DNA from: Erysipelotrichaceae bacterium
GTDB lineage: Bacteria; Bacillota_I; Bacilli_A; Erysipelotrichales; Coprobacillaceae
Direction of reading: 5' to 3'
Assembly (NCBI GenBank): GCA_021201315.1
Contig: JAJQFG010000074.1
Span: 252-64,251 of the forward strand
Length of the DNA stretch: 64,000 nt
Below, one piece after another: positions 26,097 to 34,360 of this stretch. Numbering within the stretch: position 1 is the first letter of the stretch; every line of letters starts with the position of its first letter. Under the pieces are notes generated by a model. It ran no database searches, was not told the origin of the DNA, and saw only the letters and a list, made by a program, of their open reading frames with translations. The translations under genes were made by a program, and so were the position numbers.

Positions 26097-26647
26097 TATA
26101 CATTGAATTATTTTTAAGTTTTTTACAAATAGGTGCTTTTAGTTTTGGTGGTGGTTATGTTTGTTTGCCATTGATTCAAAAACAAGTTGTAGATATTCAT
26201 CAATGGTTAACCATGAGTGAGTTAACTGATTTAATAACGATATCACAAATGACACCAGGACCAATTGCAGTTAATTCTGCTACCTTTGTTGGTGAAAAAA
26301 TAGTTGGTATACCAGGAGGAATAGCTGCAACATTAGGATGTATTCTACCTTCACTCATATTAGTTAGTATCATTGCTTATTTCTATTTAAAATATCGTCA
26401 TTTAGATTTCTTACAAAGAATATTAAAAACACTAAGACCAGCAGTAGTTGCGATGATAGCTTCATCAGGTCTAACTATATTATTAAGTGCCTTATTTGGA
26501 AATGCTATCATATTCAATAATCTAAAAGTATATATGTTAGTTATTTTTGGTATATGTGTTGTTTTATTAATGAAATATAAGATGAATCCAATTATAGTAA
26601 TGCTTCTAGCAGGAGTATTGAATTTAGTGTATAATGTAATTATATGA
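26093..26647 (+). CDS. Chromate transporter family protein (short-chain CHR, subunit 2)
   Basis: A 184-residue partner of the preceding CHR protein with SFGGGYVCLPLIQKQVVD and QMTPGPIAVNSATFVG. Several helices follow. ATG 26093 has GGAGGG 7 nt upstream and overlaps the previous stop; an upstream in-frame start at 26054 has no ribosome site. The two half-proteins probably form one antiparallel transporter. Confidence 0.88.
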   Translation: MIYIELFLSFLQIGAFSFGGGYVCLPLIQKQVVDIHQWLTMSELTDLITISQMTPGPIAVNSATFVGEKIVGIPGGIAATLGCILPSLILVSIIAYFYLKYRHLDFLQRILKTLRPAVVAMIASSGLTILLSALFGNAIIFNNLKVYMLVIFGICVVLLMKYKMNPIIVMLLAGVLNLVYNVII

Positions 26648-26660
26648 AAGGAGAATTTAG

Positions 26661-27290
26661 ATGTATACCTATTTTCCAAGTTGTAATTTTACCAGAGCTT
26701 CTATGAAAACAGCTATAAAAGTAAGACAATATTTTAAAGAAAGAATGAATGTGGGAGGATGCTGCCTGCATGATTGTAAAACATATAATGATGATGATAT
26801 TGGTATTATTGTATGTCAAAGATGTCGTCAGGAATTTGAGCCTAAATTAAATGTTATTTCAATATGGGAATATTTGGATCAGGATGAAGACTTTGTATTT
26901 CCTAATTATCGTGGCATAAAGATGAATATACAGGATTGTTATAGAGATAGAAATCACCCTGAAGTCCATGAAGCCATGCGTTCTATCTTAAGAAAAATCA
27001 ATATTGATTATGTAGAAATAGAGAATAACAGAGAAAATGCGGATTTTTGTGGCACATTATATTGTCAACCTGAATCAGAAGCATTAAAAAAAGAATTAGA
27101 AAAATATCCTAATACCGAAACACTTAATTTACCTGAAGAAATAAAAGAAGCTTTAATGAAAGAACATGTATCACAATATACTCAAGAATATATTGTATGT
27201 GATTGTAATCGCTGTTTAAAAGGTATTCAATTAGGTGGAGGTAAAGGTATTCATTTATTAGATTTAGTGTTTGGAGATGTACAATTATGA
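26661..27290 (+). CDS. Cysteine-rich CCG-domain-like protein (HdrB/GlpC-like)
   Basis: A 209-residue soluble protein with many cysteines. YFPSCNFTRAS at the start, a CC pair in GGCCLHDC, and a second half with DCYRDRNHPEVHEAMRSIL...ENADFCGTLYC follow the two-repeat plan of the CCG domain (heterodisulfide reductase B / glycerol-3-phosphate dehydrogenase C). The usual CCG is FCG here. It may bind a non-cubane iron-sulfur cluster or a thiol substrate. It overlaps the following gene by 4 nt and lies 13 nt after the CHR pair, so all may share a transcript. Confidence 0.5.
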   Translation: MYTYFPSCNFTRASMKTAIKVRQYFKERMNVGGCCLHDCKTYNDDDIGIIVCQRCRQEFEPKLNVISIWEYLDQDEDFVFPNYRGIKMNIQDCYRDRNHPEVHEAMRSILRKINIDYVEIENNRENADFCGTLYCQPESEALKKELEKYPNTETLNLPEEIKEALMKEHVSQYTQEYIVCDCNRCLKGIQLGGGKGIHLLDLVFGDVQL

Positions 27291-27898
27291 AATTAACAAA
27301 TGATAAAAATCATCAATATATTAAAGATCATATAGATAGTATTCAAAGCCAGGCTATGTTTGAATATGATGTTTTAGAACATCCAAAATGGATAAAAGGA
27401 AACGATGATATTTATGTAAGCATTGTTTTAAAAGATTTTGATGCTCATCATTTAATAGAATTAACACTATTATCAGTATGTTCTTTAGCTGCTTTAATGG
27501 AACATTATCGTGTTGTACCAAAGTACCAATATCCAAATAATCTTTTATATAATCATCAACAAATAGGCATGATTGATATTGAAGAATTAGATGAACATAC
27601 CTATATTATTGACTATTACTTACATGTTAATGCAACTAATCAAATGTCACTTAAAACAGCCAGCAAAAAACGCTTTAAAATCAAAAGTCCTGCAGTATTG
27701 GTACAAACTTATTTTAAAGTCTACTATCATTTTTATGAAACTCAAGATTTCCATCAAGTCATTGAATATACCAATACTTTAGCTTACTATCAGGGAAACA
27801 TTGAATATCAAGGTAGTATGCATACATTTTCTCAAATGGATGATAATGGTTATATTACCATGGATAATGAAAATATTTGTATCTTAGATTTTGAATAA
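27287..27898 (+). CDS. Biotin/lipoate-ligase-fold protein with degenerate active site
   Basis: A 203-residue protein whose middle follows the biotin protein ligase pattern: an IYVSIVLKDF strand, a helix, then YQYPNNLLYNHQQIGMIDIE and an IIDYYLHVNAT strand (compare KWPNDLL..KK.aGIL.E and iGiGiNvN). The GRGRRG loop is missing (HPKWIKGN) and the catalytic lysine of the PND..K motif is glutamine, so ligase activity is doubtful. Assignment is by pattern only. It is coupled (ATGA) to the CCG-domain gene, implying a joint role. Confidence 0.5.
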   Translation: MKLTNDKNHQYIKDHIDSIQSQAMFEYDVLEHPKWIKGNDDIYVSIVLKDFDAHHLIELTLLSVCSLAALMEHYRVVPKYQYPNNLLYNHQQIGMIDIEELDEHTYIIDYYLHVNATNQMSLKTASKKRFKIKSPAVLVQTYFKVYYHFYETQDFHQVIEYTNTLAYYQGNIEYQGSMHTFSQMDDNGYITMDNENICILDFE

Positions 27899-27907
27899 TC
27901 ATATATT

Positions 27908-27936
27908 TTGACAATAGTATTTTCATCCTATATAAT
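27908..27936 (+). promoter_or_regulatory. Perfect sigma-70 consensus promoter
   Basis: TTGACA and TATAAT are separated by exactly 17 nt, the only full-consensus promoter noticed in the window. It drives the small peptide gene at 27973. Confidence 0.88.
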
Positions 27937-27972
27937 ATAGTTAGTTAGCTAAAGCTAACTTAGGAGGATATT

Positions 27973-28059
27973 ATGGAATATATGATTGGTGCAATGATTA
28001 TTATAAGTCATATCATCATAACATCTTTGATTAAAAAGTGGTGTTATAAACAAGTATAA
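27973..28059 (+). CDS. 28-residue hydrophobic peptide (possible toxin-like or membrane peptide)
   Basis: A 28-codon ORF (MEYMIGAMIII at the start, KKWCYKQV at the end): one hydrophobic segment followed by a basic tail. It has its own perfect promoter, a 5' leader that begins with the hairpin GTTAGC/GCTAAC (27945-27960), AGGAGG with proper spacing, and its own terminator. The layout and composition resemble type I toxin peptides or small regulatory membrane peptides. No antisense RNA promoter was convincingly seen. I recognise no family. Confidence 0.6.
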   Translation: MEYMIGAMIIISHIIITSLIKKWCYKQV

Positions 28060-28079
28060 AGATATGATTACTACAGAAT

Positions 28080-28113
28080 AAGCTCATAATCAATTTGATG
28101 ATTATGAGCTTTT
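28080..28113 (+). terminator. Terminator of the small peptide gene
   Basis: A perfect 13-bp stem (28080-28092 with 28099-28111), 6-nt loop, then TTT. It lies 21 nt after the stop codon. Confidence 0.85.
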
Positions 28114-28122
28114 ATAGTCCTT

Positions 28123-29120
28123 GTGAATTTAGCAAATACCAACAAAAATTATCTATACTTTGTAGAAGTGAAAGAAATAGACAAACCTATTGCTAAAGTT
28201 GTGATTATTAAAGTTGTTAAAGCTAATATCTGTGGGACTGATGTTGGTGCTTACATCAATGGAGGCTATGCTGTAGGAATTTATCCTGGAAATCAATTAG
28301 GTCATGAATTTGTAGGCAGGATTGTAGAAGTTGGTAGTGAAGTTAAAGATTTAGCCATTGGTCAAAGAGTAACAGTTAATCCGACAAGTAGAATACCATT
28401 ATCATGTGATATGAATTCAACAGAGATTGCTGATATGTTTGGAGCGTTTTTTGAATATGTATATGTTGAAGAAACACAAAAAATTTCAATGTGTTTGTAT
28501 TATCTGAAATATTATCTTATGATGCAGCTGTTTTAACAGTATTACTAAGTGTTTTTACACATGGTGTTGCTTTATCAAGAATCAAACCTGGACGAAAGGC
28601 ATTAGTATATGCTGCTGGTACAATTGGTTTATTAGCTGTTGTTGCATTACAAAAATAAGGAATTACAGATATTATTGTAAGTGATATGAATGATTTCAAA
28701 TTAGAGCATGTGAAGATGATAGGTGCTATAATTTTTAATTCTACAAATGGAAATTTAGTAGAATTTGTGAAAGATACGTAGAGTACTTTAAATGGTAATG
28801 TCAGTGAAGAAACATGGAATGTTGATGTTGTGATTGATTGTGAAGGTGCACCTTTTATCACAAAAGAATTTATGGATAATGATAAGGTATTATCTAAGTT
28901 AATCATAGTTTTAATAAATATGAGTGCAGTAACTGTTAATCCATTCTATTTATTAGCTAAAGAAGTAGAACTTATTGGTTCTAGAGGTTATACGCCTGAA
29001 GATACTTTATTAGCCATTGAAACTATCAATGATGATAATTGACAATTAAATAAGATTATTACGCATAAGTTTGATCATGATAAGCTGCCACAGACTTTTG
29101 AAACAGCCAGTGATGTATAA
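28123..29120 (+). pseudogene. Zinc-dependent alcohol/sorbitol dehydrogenase, degenerate
   Basis: Translated pieces in successive frames give the order of a medium-chain Zn dehydrogenase: ANICGTDVGAYING (zinc ligand Cys), GHEFVGRIVEVGSEV, then the Rossmann part RKALVYAAGTIGLLAV, IVSDMNDFKLEHVK, and the C-terminal KEVELIGSRGYTPED. The frame breaks near 28500, and there are in-frame stops near 28658, 28780 and 29041. No start codon with a ribosome site remains. It does not encode an active enzyme. Confidence 0.85.
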
Positions 29121-29240
29121 CGCAGGCTATTAAAGTAGTGATTGAACATAAATAAAAAGTTATATTTTTTTGCTAATTGCATTTTAACTCGAAATTTGTT
29201 AGTATTAATATATAAACATAATTTTTAAGGAGGTTTTTTT

Positions 29241-30140
29241 ATGAAGTATATATTGCTAGATACAAACATCCTCATTTATCGTGAAGGTGAAAAAGAATTA
29301 AATAGTGAAATTCAAACACTTTCAAGACTTTTGATGGACTCTACTGAATATCATTTATGTATTCATCCATTGACTATGGATGAATTATCTAAACATAAGG
29401 ACCAATCACAAAAAGAAGTTATTCAATCAAAAGTAAGTACTTATAAAATATTAGAACAACCACCTAAACCATCACTAGAATTCAATATGATTCTAAGTCA
29501 AAATAACTCTCATGACTATGTTGATAATAATTTACTTTATGCTGTATATAAGAATTGTGTAAGTTACTTAATTACTAATGATAAGGGAATGTTGAAAAAA
29601 TCAAAAAAGATAAATATCGAAAACAGAGTTTTATCAATATCACAAGCAATTAATATTGTTTCAGTTGATGATCCTATTATACAAAAAACACCATCATTTG
29701 TTTGTGAAGAATATTTATACAATGTTGATACCTCTGATTCTTTTTTTGATTCATTAAGAAATGATTATTATCAATTTGATAACTGGATTAAAAAAAAGAA
29801 ACTTGAACATAGCAAAGCTTGGCTGACATACACAACTGATAATAAAGTCGGTGCATTTCTCAATTTAAAAATTGAAAATGAATTTGAAATATATAATGAT
29901 TTTATAAAACCATTTAAAAATGGTAAAAGATTAAAAATTTCCACCTTCAAGGTTCAGGATAATGGAAAATTAATTGGAGAAATATTCATTAAAATTATAT
30001 TTGACACTGCCTTAAAAAACAATCTTAATGAAATTTATGTTACAATTTTTGATAAACAAGAGAAATTAATAGATTTGTTCAAAGAATATGGATTTTTTTA
30101 TACACGTATAAACATACAAAAAGAAATGATGGAAGCGTAA
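29241..30140 (+). CDS. PIN domain - GNAT-like fusion protein
   Basis: A 299-residue protein. The N-terminal ~135 residues form a PIN nuclease: LLDTN (D7), the acidic MDELSKH (E about 48), SHDYVDN and LITNDKG supply the usual metal-binding acidic residues. The C-terminal part (about 170-299) has a GNAT-like order with strands KVGAFLNLKI and LKISTFKV, then GEIFIKIIF and an LIDLFKEYGF helix-turn near the end. An RNA target is plausible. It is the first gene of a three-gene run with EVE-like and ASCH proteins. AAGGAGG precedes the ATG. Confidence 0.72.
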   Translation: MKYILLDTNILIYREGEKELNSEIQTLSRLLMDSTEYHLCIHPLTMDELSKHKDQSQKEVIQSKVSTYKILEQPPKPSLEFNMILSQNNSHDYVDNNLLYAVYKNCVSYLITNDKGMLKKSKKINIENRVLSISQAINIVSVDDPIIQKTPSFVCEEYLYNVDTSDSFFDSLRNDYYQFDNWIKKKKLEHSKAWLTYTTDNKVGAFLNLKIENEFEIYNDFIKPFKNGKRLKISTFKVQDNGKLIGEIFIKIIFDTALKNNLNEIYVTIFDKQEKLIDLFKEYGFFYTRINIQKEMMEA

Positions 30141-30178
30141 CAAGTGAAGGTGTTTATGTAAGAACTATAAAAGAGAAT

Positions 30179-30724
30179 ATGACAAATTATCCAATAATCA
30201 AATTTGATAACCAAAATATCTATATTATCCCAATCCAAAATCATTATGCTCATATGTTATTTCCTGATGTTTTTGCAAACAACCAATTATCAATTAATGA
30301 TTTAAATGGTACATCTACTTATAGTAATTGTATAAAAAAAGCATATATATCAAAAAGTAAAATATCAAAATTAAAGAAAAATGATATTTTAATATTTTAT
30401 GCTAGCCAAGTAACAAAAAAGATTGTTTGTATTGGTATTATAGATGATGTTTTTATTTCAAATGAAGAATCATATGATGTTTTTAAAAATATTGTATCTA
30501 GAAGAACTGTTTACTCAGATGAGTATTTAGAAAAAGCTTACCAAGAAGGATATTTAGTTATCATGTTTAAATATTTTGTTAACTTAAAAAATCATATCCC
30601 GCTTGATTTAGCTATACATAATGGAATAATAAAAAGCGCTCCCCAATCAATTCAAAGTATGAGTATTGAAAATTTCAAAAAAATTGTTGAATTAAGTGGA
30701 AGTGAGAGACAAATTAAAATATAA
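30179..30724 (+). CDS. EVE/PUA-like domain protein
   Basis: A 181-residue protein. The section SKISKLKKNDILIFYAS...KIVCIGIIDDVF fits the core of PUA-like/EVE-type folds that read modified nucleobases. The N-terminal YIIPIQNHYAHMLFPD segment is also found with such modules. It has no obvious catalytic motif. It follows the PIN-GNAT gene by 38 nt and precedes the ASCH gene by 29 nt in the same direction, so it is probably a functional partner. The ribosome site is weak. Confidence 0.6.
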   Translation: MTNYPIIKFDNQNIYIIPIQNHYAHMLFPDVFANNQLSINDLNGTSTYSNCIKKAYISKSKISKLKKNDILIFYASQVTKKIVCIGIIDDVFISNEESYDVFKNIVSRRTVYSDEYLEKAYQEGYLVIMFKYFVNLKNHIPLDLAIHNGIIKSAPQSIQSMSIENFKKIVELSGSERQIKI

Positions 30725-30753
30725 TCTAAATAATGTAGAAAGGAGATTATATT

Positions 30754-31128
30754 ATGTGCAAAGTATTGCTACCAATTAAACCAAAATACGCAAAAGAAAT
30801 TTTTGAAGGTACTAAAACTATTGAATATCGAAAAAAGAAATTTAAAAGAAATGATGTTGATAAAATTGTTATATATGTTACTTCACCAATAAAAAAAGTA
30901 ATAGGAGAAGTTGAATTATTAGATATTGCTGTCGATACTCCTTTAATTATTTGGGACAAAACATTTCAAAATGGAGGTATTGATAAGCAATCGTATGATC
31001 AATACTTTAAAAATCACGACCTAGCTGTAGCTTATATTCTTGGAAAAACTAATATTTATTCTGAAAGCAAAAGTTTGAAAGATTTAAATATAAATTATTA
31101 TCCTCAATCCTACGTTTACTTAGATTAA
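30754..31128 (+). CDS. ASCH domain protein
   Basis: A 124-residue ASCH (PUA-related) protein. The motif G-T-K-T-I-E-Y-R (about residues 23-30) inside YAKEIFEGTKTIEYRKKKF, then DKIVIYVTSPIKKVIGEVEL, is the classic ASCH core. Some ASCH proteins (YqfB) hydrolyse N4-acetylcytidine. Here the lysine is kept but the threonine nucleophile position is Glu, as in the larger RNA-binding ASCH group, so binding rather than hydrolysis is more likely. It is the last gene of the PIN-GNAT cassette and has AGGAGA upstream. Confidence 0.82.
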   Translation: MCKVLLPIKPKYAKEIFEGTKTIEYRKKKFKRNDVDKIVIYVTSPIKKVIGEVELLDIAVDTPLIIWDKTFQNGGIDKQSYDQYFKNHDLAVAYILGKTNIYSESKSLKDLNINYYPQSYVYLD

Positions 31129-31185
31129 GTACTTGCAAAAATCTTATAAGATTATCTAAGTATAATGAAATATATGGAAGAGATA

Positions 31186-31224
31186 AAAATGTACATAATT
31201 TAGATTATGTACATTTTCATTTTT
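31186..31224 (+). terminator. Terminator after the PIN-GNAT/EVE/ASCH cassette
   Basis: A perfect 14-bp stem (31186-31199 with 31204-31217), 4-nt loop, then a T-rich tail. A smaller palindrome, AATCTTATAAGATT, lies at 31140-31153. From 31225 to 31324 I see a TTTAC-containing repeat (TTTACGTTA, TTTACATTA) but no gene. Confidence 0.8.
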
Positions 31225-31324
31225 GGCAAAGTAATGTAAAGTTTACGTTAAGATTTGAGTGGGTATATTTACATTATATGAATTCTATGTTAAATTTTTT
31301 TCATAATTGAGGAGGCTTTATATT

Positions 31325-32998
31325 ATGGAACTCACGAATGTATTCTCTTTGCTAGGAGGATTAGCATTATTTCTTTATGGTATGAATATGATGTCTGACG
31401 GCCTTGAATTAGCTGCAGGAGACAGAATGAAAACAATATTAGAAAAACTTACAACCAATCGCTTTTTAGGTGTTGGTGTTGGTGCTTTAATTACAGCAGT
31501 GATACAATCATCATCTGCGACAACGGTTATGGTTGTAGGTTTTGTTAATGCAGGATTGATGAACTTACAAAATGCTGTTTGGGTTATTATGGGTGCCAAT
31601 GTTGGTACAACTATTACTGGACAGTTGATTGCTTTAAATATTACTGAATTTGCACCAGTTATTGCATTTATAGGTGTGGCTTTAATTGTGTTTGTTAAAA
31701 ATAAGAAAACTGATGCCATTGGTCAAGTTATTGCAGGTTTAGGTATATTATTTATGGGTATGGAAATGATGTCATCAGCGATGACACCACTTCGTGATTC
31801 ACAAGTATTTATTGATTTAGTCAGTACTTTTGAAAATCCATTTATTGGTATTATTGCAGGTGCATTATTTACAGCAGTGATTCAATCATCATCTGCATCT
31901 GTAGGTGTTATGCAAGCTTTAGCATTGAGTGGTGTGATTGGTCTACCACAAGCTGTTTATGTTTTATTTGGACAAAATATTGGTACTTGCATTACTTCAA
32001 TACTTGCTTCTATTGGTGCTAATCGTAATGCCAAACGTGCAACAGTGATTCACTTGTCATTTAATGCTATAGGTACAGTTATATTTGTAATATTAAGTAT
32101 GGTAACACCTTTTGTATCCATTATGGAATCATTAACACCTAATGTAGCTTCACAAATAGCCAATGTCCATACAGTATTCAATATTACAACAACCTTGTTA
32201 TTACTTCCAATTGGTAAACAATTAGTACGCTTATCTTATTTCATCTTACCTGAAAGAAAAGGTGAAGATGGTAGGATGGATACAGAATATCTTGATCAAA
32301 GTATCTTTACAAGTGAATATCGTTTAGGTATTGGAACCATTGCTAATACACAATTATTCAATGAGATGCAAAATATGCTTAATGTAGCACTAGATAATGT
32401 AAGAAAATCATTTGAATTAGTCGTTGATTTTAAAGAAGAAAAATACGAAAAACTACTGAAAAATGAAGACTATATCAATTATCTTAATAAAGAAATTGTT
32501 GACTATACAACTGTAGCTATATCAAGTGATATTTCTCAAGAAAGCGCAGCTGGTATTGCAATATTTATGAAATGCTCTGCTGATTTAGAAAGAATAGGTG
32601 ATCATGCAGTGAATATTGCTCAACGTGCCCAATTATTAGATAATGAAGATCGACATTTCTCCAAAGAAGCTTTAAATGAAATCAGTATCATGAGTAGTTT
32701 ATGTACCAATATTTTAGAAGAATTGAAGATTATGAATTATGTTGATTTTAAGCATATCATTGATAAAGTTGATGTAATAGAAGAAAGTATTGATAAAACG
32801 CATAATGAATTTGCAGTTAATCAACTGATTCGTTTAAAAAATAAAGAATGTTCAACCGAAAACAGTGTTGTATTCACTAAAATTCTTACAGATTATGAAA
32901 GAATTGGTGATCATAGCTTAAATATTGCCCAAAGTATTCATAAAATTAGAGAAGTAAGATCTGCTATGAAAATGGTTGAAGCTCAGGAAATGAGTTAA
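31325..32998 (+). CDS. Na/Pi cotransporter family protein with PhoU-like C-terminus
   Basis: A 557-residue membrane protein with two inverted-repeat transport units marked by TAVIQSSSATTVM (about 62-74) and TAVIQSSSASVGV (about 182-194), the QSSS motifs of sodium-dependent phosphate transporters (PF02690). The C-terminal ~210 residues are PhoU-like helices (LERIGDHAVNIA, YERIGDHSLNIA). It likely imports or exports phosphate with sodium. ATG 31325 has GGAGG; an upstream in-frame start at 31307 overlaps the ribosome site. Confidence 0.92.
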   Translation: MELTNVFSLLGGLALFLYGMNMMSDGLELAAGDRMKTILEKLTTNRFLGVGVGALITAVIQSSSATTVMVVGFVNAGLMNLQNAVWVIMGANVGTTITGQLIALNITEFAPVIAFIGVALIVFVKNKKTDAIGQVIAGLGILFMGMEMMSSAMTPLRDSQVFIDLVSTFENPFIGIIAGALFTAVIQSSSASVGVMQALALSGVIGLPQAVYVLFGQNIGTCITSILASIGANRNAKRATVIHLSFNAIGTVIFVILSMVTPFVSIMESLTPNVASQIANVHTVFNITTTLLLLPIGKQLVRLSYFILPERKGEDGRMDTEYLDQSIFTSEYRLGIGTIANTQLFNEMQNMLNVALDNVRKSFELVVDFKEEKYEKLLKNEDYINYLNKEIVDYTTVAISSDISQESAAGIAIFMKCSADLERIGDHAVNIAQRAQLLDNEDRHFSKEALNEISIMSSLCTNILEELKIMNYVDFKHIIDKVDVIEESIDKTHNEFAVNQLIRLKNKECSTENSVVFTKILTDYERIGDHSLNIAQSIHKIREVRSAMKMVEAQEMS

Positions 32999-33004
32999 TT
33001 TAGG

Positions 33005-33036
33005 ATAAAGAAAGCTGATGCTTTCTTTATTTTTTT
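33005..33036 (+). terminator. Terminator of the Na/Pi cotransporter gene
   Basis: A perfect 11-bp stem ATAAAGAAAGC/GCTTTCTTTAT with TGAT loop, followed by six T. Confidence 0.9.
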
Positions 33037-33068
33037 ATGATATAATGATTTTTGTAAGGAGGCTCATT

Positions 33069-34352
33069 ATGTTAAAAAGAATGAAACCTGTACAAATGAT
33101 TATTTCTGGTTTTTTAAGTATTATTTTTATTGGTAGTATCTTATTAGCATTGCCTATATCACATAGTCATTATGTTAATTTGTCTTATATAGATGCCTTG
33201 TTTACATCAGTGAGTGCTGTTTGTGTTACTGGTTTAGTGGTTGTTGATACATCTGTTACGTTTAATGTTTTTGGTAAGATTGTGATAGCTTTGCTTATTC
33301 AAATAGGTGGATTAGGTGTGGCTTGTATGAGTGTTTCTTTAGCGTTGTTTTTTGGTAGACGTATTGGTATATATCAAAGACAATTGATTAAGGAATCGTG
33401 GAATATGAATAGTTATGAAGGCTTAGTTGTTTTAGTAAAAATGGTTTTAAAGATTACTTTTGTGATTGAAGGTGTTGGTGCTTTGTTGTCATTGGTTGTA
33501 TTTATTCAAGATTATCCATTGATAGAAGCATTAGGTATTAGTATTTTCCATGCAATAGCTTCTTTTAATAATGCTGGCTTTGATATTATTGGTAGTTCTA
33601 GTTTGATTCAATATCAACATCATATTTATTTAAATATGGTTACAGCAATTATGATTATTTTAGGTGGTATTGGTTTTATGGTGATGCTTGATGTTTATCG
33701 CAAGAAAGATTTTCGCCATTTGTCTTTACAATCAAAAGCAGTTATATCAACTACGACTGTTTTAATATTTGGTGGTATGATGTTACTTAAATGTAGTGAA
33801 AATATATCATGGCTTGGTGCTTTTTTTCAAAGTGTTACTGCAAGAACAGCAGGTTTTGCGACTTATAATTTAGGTGATTTTTCTAATGCCGGACTTTTGA
33901 TTATGATGATTTTGATGTTTATTGGGGCATCATCAGGTTCTACTGGTGGTGGGTTAAAAACCAATACCATATTTGTGATTGCTTGTGAAATCAAAAGTAC
34001 TATTTTGCATACGCATTGTACAGCCTTTAAAAGAGAAATCAATGAAATGCTTATTCAACATGCTTTTGTATTATTAGGTATTTCATTTAGTGTTGTGCTA
34101 TTATGTACATATTTTGTGTCTTTGTTTAATCCAGAGTTTTCTTTGTCACAAATATTATTCGAAAGTGTTTCAGCTTTTAGTACAACAGGTTTATCTACTG
34201 GTATTACAAGTATGTTAAGTAGAGGATCAAAAATTGTATTAATGATAACAATGTTTACAGGTAGAGTTGGTGCTTGGAGTATTTTAACGATTGGTGGACG
34301 TAAGGAATTATCAGAAGTTCATTATAGTCAAGAAGATATTATGATAGGATAG
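33069..34352 (+). CDS. ktrB: Potassium uptake channel subunit, TrkH/KtrB family
   Basis: A 427-residue membrane protein. Four pore-loop motifs of the K+ filter are visible: SAVCVTGLVVVD, ASFNNAGFDIIG, ARTAGFATYN and SAFSTTGLSTGI. The short length and partner gene fit KtrB rather than TrkH. ATG 33069 has AAGGAGG; a longer in-frame start lies in the preceding terminator. The regulatory subunit gene follows after 8 nt, forming a two-gene K+ uptake operon. Confidence 0.94.
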   Translation: MLKRMKPVQMIISGFLSIIFIGSILLALPISHSHYVNLSYIDALFTSVSAVCVTGLVVVDTSVTFNVFGKIVIALLIQIGGLGVACMSVSLALFFGRRIGIYQRQLIKESWNMNSYEGLVVLVKMVLKITFVIEGVGALLSLVVFIQDYPLIEALGISIFHAIASFNNAGFDIIGSSSLIQYQHHIYLNMVTAIMIILGGIGFMVMLDVYRKKDFRHLSLQSKAVISTTTVLIFGGMMLLKCSENISWLGAFFQSVTARTAGFATYNLGDFSNAGLLIMMILMFIGASSGSTGGGLKTNTIFVIACEIKSTILHTHCTAFKREINEMLIQHAFVLLGISFSVVLLCTYFVSLFNPEFSLSQILFESVSAFSTTGLSTGITSMLSRGSKIVLMITMFTGRVGAWSILTIGGRKELSEVHYSQEDIMIG

Positions 34353-34360
34353 GTGATAAT

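Noticed and set aside
29155-29240. A defined promoter for the PIN-GNAT cassette
   Set aside because: Several TTG and TATAAA-like strings exist but none pair with a normal 16-18 nt spacing, so I did not assign one.
30754-31128. ASCH protein as an active N4-acetylcytidine hydrolase
   Set aside because: The Lys of the GxKxxE/T motif is kept but the position of the YqfB threonine nucleophile is Glu, so the enzymatic call is not supported.
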